NCBI GenBank assembly: GCA_025769875.1
Contig: JAGFNK010001187.1
Span: 1-13,411, forward strand
Direction of reading: 5' to 3'
From: Russula earlei
Taxonomy: Eukaryota > Basidiomycota > Agaricomycetes > Russulales > Russulaceae
DNA length: 13,411 bases
Shown here: piece by piece, positions 8,431 to 13,411 of the stretch
Position numbering within the stretch: the first letter of the stretch is position 1
Layout of the letters: each line of letters opens with the position of its first letter
Made by a program: the position numbers and the translations under genes
The notes under the pieces: generated by a model
Database searches by the model: none
Told to the model about the DNA's origin: nothing
The model's input: the letters and a program-made list of their open reading frames with translations, nothing else

Positions 8431-8688
8431 AGACTTGGATTGTCACTGTGTGTGTGCGAGCTTGTGTTTCAATCGCGACTGGCTTGGATGTAACGAATTG
8501 GTTTGAAGTTATCTCACATTCACATGCTCTTGATAAGGTCATAAAAACTACATACAGTAACTTCCGCGTACGATTGCGAAACCTTGAAACTCCCGTGTTG
8601 TGTTCTCCTCCTCTTCCCTTCACGCGCGCCTTACTTCTGCACCAAAACAGTTAGAGAAGAACCCTTGAAAGGAAGAAACTTTGACTCG
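8431..8688. other. No feature seen between septin fragment and membrane-protein gene
   Basis: Short frames only. A GT-rich run (GTGTGTGTGCGAGC near 8448) is present. No continuation of the septin sequence is readable. Confidence 0.4.
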
Positions 8689-9909
8689 TCACATGACGAC
8701 GCGTTCCATCAGCTGAAGTATCGGAATCCAGCTCCCAGCCGAGACTTGGACGACACCTATCAGCATCACCTCATTGACATTGATACCGCCATATCCCACA
8801 GCCCATCTCGGGTCTGCTGATTGGACTTGCACGCAATCCTAAAAACGGTTCCACTCAATTTCCGACTCCACAGCCACCGTCGGGATAGAGGAGACTAACC
8901 GATAAAAATTGGCGCACGCGGCTTCCAACATGCTTCACGAGCCTCTCGAGCGTGACGGGGTTCCTTGCGGGGGGTCTGATCTCTCAGTTGGACCTGATGC
9001 TCCGAAGGTTGATACCCCGGCCACTAAACAATATATAGATGGTAAGTGATGGATGGAATGGGACACGTATAGGGGATGGAGTACGTACGCAGATGCGGAT
9101 CTTTGTGGTAGTCCTGTCACCGAGTGGGGCTGGTTCGCGCGAAACAGCGTCATATGTCCTCCCGCCGCGTTTACGACAGGCACGCCAAGACTCCCATCCG
9201 CGTTGATGAAGAACACGGGAATATGTAACTCAGCTTGTTCGACATAGCGGCGCCAATCGCCATGGCCCTGAGGAAACCAAATCTGCTGTGGCACGACTGA
9301 GCCACCGCGCATAACGGCATAATCGAGAAGCCAAGCGGGTTGTCCATGTACTGTAAGTGGGGGGGGTCCATAACGCATGGGATGGTTGAATACGAAGAAA
9401 GCGCCTGGCCAGTCCGGATGATTGAATGACTGCATCGTTGCTGGGTTCACGTGGAAGACGATGGTCAGGTAGGATTCCGCAGGTCGTGGACCAAAGGTTT
9501 GGGAAATGTAGCCATCAATAAGTACGTCAAGAGGTCGTGTGCTACTTGTTAACGCTGAGAAGGCATCAAAGGGTGAAAATGTGCGACAGTACAGACCAGT
9601 GGTTCCTGGAAACTTGTTCCATTCTCGGCTATTCAAGAGAGGAACGGGGACGTTAGATTGATAAACAAACACTGCAAGCAGCGATCTCACAGCAGGACTT
9701 GACTTCGTGTTCATTACTGTGGTACCTAGGAGTATAGCTGCCGAAAGGGCCGCAGCTCCCAAACCAAGCAAGGATTGTGTTCCAGACGCAGGTCTTGATT
9801 GGCTAGAATGGGAATTTTGGACTGGTGACTCGGACTGCTCAAACATCTGGTTTGCAGAAGAAAGTTGGGTTCCAGTCAAGGAGTGGTTAGTTGGTTGAGA
9901 CGGTTTCAT
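8689..9909 (-). CDS. Single-pass membrane protein of an uncharacterised Agaricomycete family
   Basis: Function is unknown. Exons 9909-9085, 9023-8900 and 8816-8689 join in phase to 358 residues. From ATG 9909, about 45 polar residues precede a hydrophobic segment, LLGLGAAALSAAILLGTTVM (about 47-66). A large domain follows with RPLDVLIDGYI, VVFHVNPATMQSFNHPDWPG, AFFVFNHPMRYG and FINADGSLGVPVV. Exon 2 begins WPGYQPSEHQVQLRDQTP. Exon 3 gives DPRWAVGYGGINVNEVMLIG, then VQVSAGSWIPILQL. From memory, these blocks recur in Agaricomycete hypothetical proteins. Within exon 2 the family-like stretch RNPVTLERLVKHVGSRVRQF lies in the +1 frame between a C6 and a T5 run; as read, about 20 residues differ but the frame is restored. 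Donor choice for intron 1 is ambiguous: GTACTC at 9084 keeps phase, GTACGT at 9088 does not. ATGs at 9981 and 10092 could extend the N-terminus. Confidence 0.75.
8817..8899 (-). other. Intron 2 of membrane-protein gene with tandem acceptor
   Basis: GTTAGT donor at 8899. The acceptor is CAGCAG, so use of the first AG (ending 8817) or the second (ending 8814) keeps frame and differs by one residue, Ala-Asp-Pro-Arg-Trp versus Asp-Pro-Arg-Trp. Length is 83 or 86 nt. No strong branch site is visible. Confidence 0.6.
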
Positions 9910-10241
9910 GAACAGGATTCTCACATCATTCGTATGTGGTCCCTCATTTGATAACTTTTCGTTTGACTTTGAAGCACACATTGATACCGGAGCTACTCGA
10001 AAGGGAGTGCACTCAAGGAGACGTTGATGTTCACCTTTGAAAAGGGTTAAAACAAAATAGACGAGTAATCGTCCGTGGCCGCTCCCAGACACGAGTGATG
10101 ATTAATTAATGGTTTTATCTATGGTTTTGTCTACACAGTTGAGATGTAGATTAGATCTACCAAAGCGCGCTTCTCAGTTTCTCTCCTTGCCCTACTTTTT
10201 CACCACCATCCATGATATTACGAAGACTTCGTACTGCCAGA

Positions 10242-10249
10242 TATATACA
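10242..10249 (+). promoter_or_regulatory. TATA-like box before + strand fragments
   Basis: ATATATAC lies about 30 nt upstream of an ATG at 10277 and in the space between two divergent candidate genes. It suggests a promoter for whatever the following + strand frames once encoded. Confidence 0.35.
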
Positions 10250-10276
10250 ATCTCTCTAGCTAGCTACTCTTTCTGA

Positions 10277-11069
10277 ATGACAAGTTACCTTCTCCTTGCG
10301 CCACTTATCTCGCCTGCCTCAAAGAACTTTGCCTGACAGTTATCACCGCGTTCCGCATTCGACATCGCCTCGGGTCTCCTCTCTCTTTTCTTGGGTATCC
10401 TCTGTGTATTGGGTCCCGTATCAGCCCCACGTTATCACCCGCGCATTCCAGCTCGCATCCACCCCATACTGTCGCGTACCCATCTTGAGATCCAGCACGC
10501 AAGGGCACTTCAAACGGCCGGTAAGGTCCTCCATGAGAACGAAACCATTCTGTCGAACGACGGCGTCATCGAATTCCTTGTTGAGAATGGAGGGATGCAG
10601 TCCCTCAAGTGATGTCTCACTCGACTGAGCCGTGTTGAGTCGATGGTTGCTGCATGAGAACAGCTACCGCCAGATAGCCACATCATCACCGTCAAGCTGA
10701 GTCTCGTGTTCCTCCTCAATGTCAAAGATGTGATTCCACTCACATTCGATGCCAATTCGTGACAAGCTCTCGTCTTTGCGGCACTTGTCGGGTCCTGCTC
10801 ACTCTGTATACGTCGTAGGGATTTGACTGTGCAGGAACCTCCTCTGCCTTTAGCCGGTCGACAAGACTGAGCTTCTTCCATCGTCGCGCTATGGAATCGG
10901 AATCGGCCCAGGAGACGGCACCATCACTTTCACCCTCGGCATCTGCAACTTTGCCCTCATCCTCCGTGGGTACACCACCATTCCATTGGCCACATTCGCG
11001 ATGCCGCCGACGAAACCTGTGCACAATGGTGCTGAACACATGGTGTTTCAGTTTGGTGTTGACTGTTTT
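10277..11069 (+). pseudogene. Unplaced coding-like fragments, possibly a decayed gene
   Basis: Several protein-like pieces lie in order on +. In the frame of ATG 10277, MTSYLLLAPLISPAS is followed by a TGA, then by a hydrophobic segment, IASGLLSLFLGILCVLGPVS, and a run to 10608 ending ETILSNDGVIEFLVENGG. After two in-frame stops the same frame resumes at 10661 with HIITVKLSLVFLLNVKDVIP. In another frame, 10848-11069 holds GIGIGPGDGTITFTLGICNF, then RGYTTIPLATFAMPPTKPVH. This resembles a membrane-anchored beta-rich protein with broken reading, but I found no intron set that joins the parts in phase, and I do not recognise the family. The minus strand is also open across 10740-11039, so the strand is not certain. 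Confidence 0.3.
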
Positions 11070-11180
11070 TGACCTGAGTCCGCCAAACTATCCAGTTGTT
11101 GGTATGGGCTGAGTATGAGGTGATGTCAGTTGTATGTGAACCGAATCAGAATGTATAGGGTGCAGTCGAGGGCAAGCACG

Positions 11181-11945
11181 GTCGAGTTCAGCACCAGCAT
11201 TCTCGTCCCCGATGAAGAACCTTCCGTGCACCGGCGTGGGAAGCTGTTTCTGTAAAACTTTCATAGACACATTGGGGGAATTGGCGGGAATCATAGGAAT
11301 ATTGGCGCCATATCCGAGTACTTCCAAACCTCGACACGCAAAGGTACTTGAGCTTGACAACGCAGAGCACGCCTGCTCTGGGAACCAGGCGAGCCAATGT
11401 CTGGGCTCGACGATGTGTCAGTAAGGAGGGAGCGTTATGGGTGTTGAGCAGGTAGAACACCAGCTGACGGGACAGTAGCGTGCGATCCACTGCGGGACAT
11501 GCAAAGCATCCATTCGGGAATAATATGGCGGTTATGATCGAAAATCACTCCCGGGAGTTCAGCCTTGTCATCACCGTTAATATTTCCTTCACGGACTTCT
11601 GATGACAATAACTTGTGTCCCAATGGGTAAAACAGGGTCGATATTGGCTTTGCGAAGAGGTCGGGTAGATCCGTGTTCACCAAGGACTCTTTGCTTTAGG
11701 TACCTTGTGATAGCTAACGAGCATGACACCCAAGTATCGAGGAATGAAATCGGGTGGTGCTTCACGCTCCACAGCTTCGTAAAACAAATTCTCCCTTGAA
11801 CCGAGAGACTTTTACAGTTTATGAGAATATTGAGCACAGGCAACATTAAAGTGGTACGCACCTTACACACTGCCCGCTTAGCGAATTTGTATCTCGAGGT
11901 GTGTCCACCCACCTGGTTTCGAAACGGACGTAGAGGTATATATGC
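11181..11945 (-). pseudogene. kcs1: Truncated inositol hexakisphosphate kinase (Kcs1/IP6K) catalytic region
   Basis: IP6 kinases make the pyrophosphate IP7 from IP6 and ATP. The first part (11945-11862) reads LRPFRNQVGGHTSRYKFAKR then AVCK, and a GTGCGT..AAAAG intron (11861-11809) joins it in phase to SLGSRENLFYEAVEREAPP and DFIPRYLGVMLVSYHKV. Further on is ELPGVIFDHNRHIIPEWML at about 11560-11505. These are hallmark blocks of the fungal N-lobe. Between them the frame changes near 11683; a weak GTACCT..CAAAG intron could bridge it, or it is a one-base loss. Beyond EWML only linker-like text with stops remains (for example SSPDIGSPGSQSRRAL, and LPTPVHGRFFIGDENAGAE in another frame, down to about 11181). 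The catalytic PxxxDxKxG motif and the C-lobe are not found downstream, nor is the long N-terminal region upstream. It is therefore a fragment that cannot encode an active kinase. Confidence 0.8.
11809..11861 (-). other. Intron within the IP6 kinase fragment
   Basis: 53 nt with a GTGCGT donor and an AAAAG acceptor. Removal joins AVCK to SLGSRENLFYE in phase 0, at a junction that reads as uninterrupted family sequence. Retention of the intron shows the fragment came from DNA rather than from a reverse-transcribed mRNA. Confidence 0.75.
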
Positions 11946-11951
11946 GGCTCA

Positions 11952-12762
11952 TGACACCACCTAGGACAACGCCACGGCCAGGACGGCAACGGGACCACAT
12001 CCGTGAAGGGGACGTGACCAACAACGATGCCGCGACCACAATGGGGACATGACACCTGCCTGAGTGGACAGTGTAGCGAACCCATGAAAGGCACGCTTGA
12101 GTTCGTAATTCGTAATGCCGGACAAGGACTGACAGAGATCTCCAAAGGACCAGAGCAAGCTAGCACTGATCTCAATCCAGGCGGGAACGAGAGTGGCACA
12201 AGAGGAAATCTGGAAAGAGACTGTCTTGCCGCAGAGACAGTACTTAGGGAGTTTATATACAGGCAGAACTTCAAAGGAAGAGAGATATAAGGAAAGGGGA
12301 TCGAGACTGGGAGCGAGGTTGAAATACGAAGGCAAAAGATCAAAGAGAAATCGAGATCATATGAAAGAACCGAGATATAACTACTGCACCTATGACATCA
12401 AAGACTGCTCCCCAACCAATTACAAAACCCTACAACAGCCGGCGAGGAAGGCGATGTGAGGTGCGCTAAGGGAAGCGAGCCTCACATACGGCGGCGACGG
12501 CGATCGAGGAGGGGCACGTGAGGGGCGTGGCCACAGTGTCTTGATGAAAGGGAAGAGGCAGGTCGTTTGAAGGAATGGAATCGAGAGGGAGAAGGAGTGT
12601 GTTGAGGGAAAGCACGGGAGCGCGCGTGATCTGCCGCGCAAGATTCTGGAACCGAATGGGACACACCTTTACGACCATATTCTTTCTATTGTCAGATAGG
12701 TTTAATTTGATACTTCATCACAAAGTAGATACATGACGATTCCAGTTTGGATCTGAGGAATG
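11952..12762. other. Non-coding interval with purine-rich + strand
   Basis: From about 12180 to 12400 and 12540 to 12640 the + strand is A/G-rich. The minus-strand frames here give Ser/Pro/Leu-rich low-complexity translations. A TTTATATAC at 12249-12257 resembles a TATA box but no gene follows. No exon with family features is seen. Confidence 0.45.
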
Positions 12763-12811
12763 GCTTGAGCGGCTAACGAGCCTCGCCGAGGCTCGTTAGC
12801 CGCCTCCAAGC
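12763..12811. repeat. Near-perfect palindrome, hairpin or cruciform
   Basis: The arms GCGGCTAACGAGCCTCG (12769-12785) and CGAGGCTCGTTAGCCGC (12787-12803) are exact reverse complements around a single C at 12786. An outer GCTTG/CAAGC pair (12763-12767 and 12807-12811) adds five pairs after a small internal loop. It is not followed by a T run, and it is not inside a supported gene. Confidence 0.85.
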
Positions 12812-12941
12812 GGGTTTTGCAAGCTCGCATTATTTAATACTACCCCCAGCTCCGGTTCAATCACTATCAGCCCATTTAATTGCATTTAAAACTCCTCTGC
12901 CACATTTTTGTTTTAACCGTTTTAATCTCGATGGTGGCTTC

Positions 12942-12965
12942 GGGGGGGGCGGGGGCGGGGGCGGG
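12942..12965 (+). other. G-run tract with strong G-quadruplex potential
   Basis: Four G runs of 8, 5, 5 and 3 bases are separated by single C residues, then followed by a GGCCGGCCGGCC palindrome (12964-12975). One-base loops between long G runs form the most stable class of predicted quadruplex. The surrounding sequence upstream is AT-rich, so this is an abrupt composition change. Confidence 0.7.
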
Positions 12966-13033
12966 CCGGCCGGCCCCACTCAATACCACCCAACCTATCT
13001 ACGTACTCGTCGACCGCTGGTATTCCTTTCGGC

Positions 13034-13131
13034 GTCGTCTGCTGGTTGTTGTTACGGGAGGTCGTCTGCGGGTTGTTACGGGAGGGTCGTCGCTGGTTGT
13101 CACGGGAGGTCGTCGCTGGTTGTTACGGGAG
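13034..13131 (+). repeat. Short minisatellite, about four units of 23-27 bp
   Basis: The unit is GTCGTCTGCGGGTTGTTACG followed by GGAG, repeated about four times with small indels, then a degenerate copy to about 13160. In one + frame, parts of it read VVTGGR. No start codon or splice context makes it a credible gene. The remaining sequence to 13411 shows no feature. Confidence 0.7.
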
Positions 13132-13411
13132 GTCGTCTGCGGGGGTCACTGGGGTCACGGTAGGTGGGCTGCCGATGGACCATGACGCGCTGGGGAAGTG
13201 ACGTATGGACCGGCCGGCGCGCCCTACGTAGTGTGATGTACGACGCGGTGGGGGCGGCTGGTGGGTAGTTGAGTAACGGGATAAGGGGGGGTCCACGCCT
13301 ACCGAGCTTTCAACTCTGCAAGGGGCAAGTCAACGTCAAGTCATGTGCAACTTTGAAGATAGTTGAAGAGGAAGGCATTCCTAGTAGAACTCGCGTGAAG
13401 CACGAGCGACG

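Noticed and set aside
9053..9371. Short frames on both strands within the membrane-protein gene
   Set aside because: Shadows of exon 1 and intron 1 of the minus-strand gene.
11846..12343. 165-residue minus-strand frame overlapping the kinase fragment
   Set aside because: It reads the kinase first exon in a wrong frame and the purine-rich interval beyond it; the kinase frame matches family sequence.
12786..12825. Palindrome as a transcription terminator
   Set aside because: No supported gene reads into it and intrinsic hairpin terminators are not a fungal RNA polymerase II mechanism; the T run after it is only four bases.
12880..13185. Open frame resembling a secreted Gly-rich repeat protein
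   Set aside because: Its apparent start is TTG, not ATG; the first ATG (12931) lies after the hydrophobic stretch. The rest is translated G-tract and minisatellite.

Overview
This window looks like accessory nuclear DNA of a filamentous basidiomycete, most likely an Agaricomycete. Coding pieces are broken by short GT..AG introns of about 42-83 nt, with CTGAC/CTTAC-like branch sites. The recognisable protein families fit: a secreted DUF3455 protein, a multi-intron GNAT acetyltransferase, an inositol hexakisphosphate kinase, a septin, and a membrane protein family I associate with Agaricomycetes. No bacterial operon features, tRNA, rRNA or CRISPR were seen. All exon models below were read by eye from splice signals and protein patterns.

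Layout. At 1-736 there is a non-coding leader with a small inverted repeat. A DUF3455 gene lies on + at 737-1576 (four exons). At 1577-2692 there is mostly purine-rich DNA. A tyrosine/proline/lysine-rich tandem-repeat gene lies on - at 2693-3843, built on an 18-bp minisatellite and followed by two small 3' introns. An inverted-repeat element sits at 4380-4770. A GNAT acetyltransferase lies on + at 5752-6868 (five exons). Then comes a zone of small pieces: a candidate membrane-protein gene (- 7410-7762), an unrecognised terminal exon pair (- 7904-8178) and a septin fragment (+ about 8235-8430). A three-exon single-pass membrane protein lies on - at 8689-9909. Unplaced coding-like fragments occupy + 10277-11069. 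A truncated inositol hexakisphosphate kinase lies on - at about 11181-11945. The right end has a near-perfect 47-nt palindrome, a very dense G-run tract and a small GT-rich minisatellite.

The genes show no common pathway. What unites them is that almost every recognisable gene carries at least one apparent frameshift, often in a homopolymer: G4 in the GNAT, G5 in the repeat gene, and C6 plus T5 in the membrane protein. The DUF3455 gene has two single-base losses near its N-terminus. The septin and the kinase survive only as parts. Either this is a decaying, fragment-rich region or the assembly has uncorrected homopolymer errors; the sequence alone cannot decide. The most unusual single object is the KPQTYE repeat protein gene at 2693-3843.
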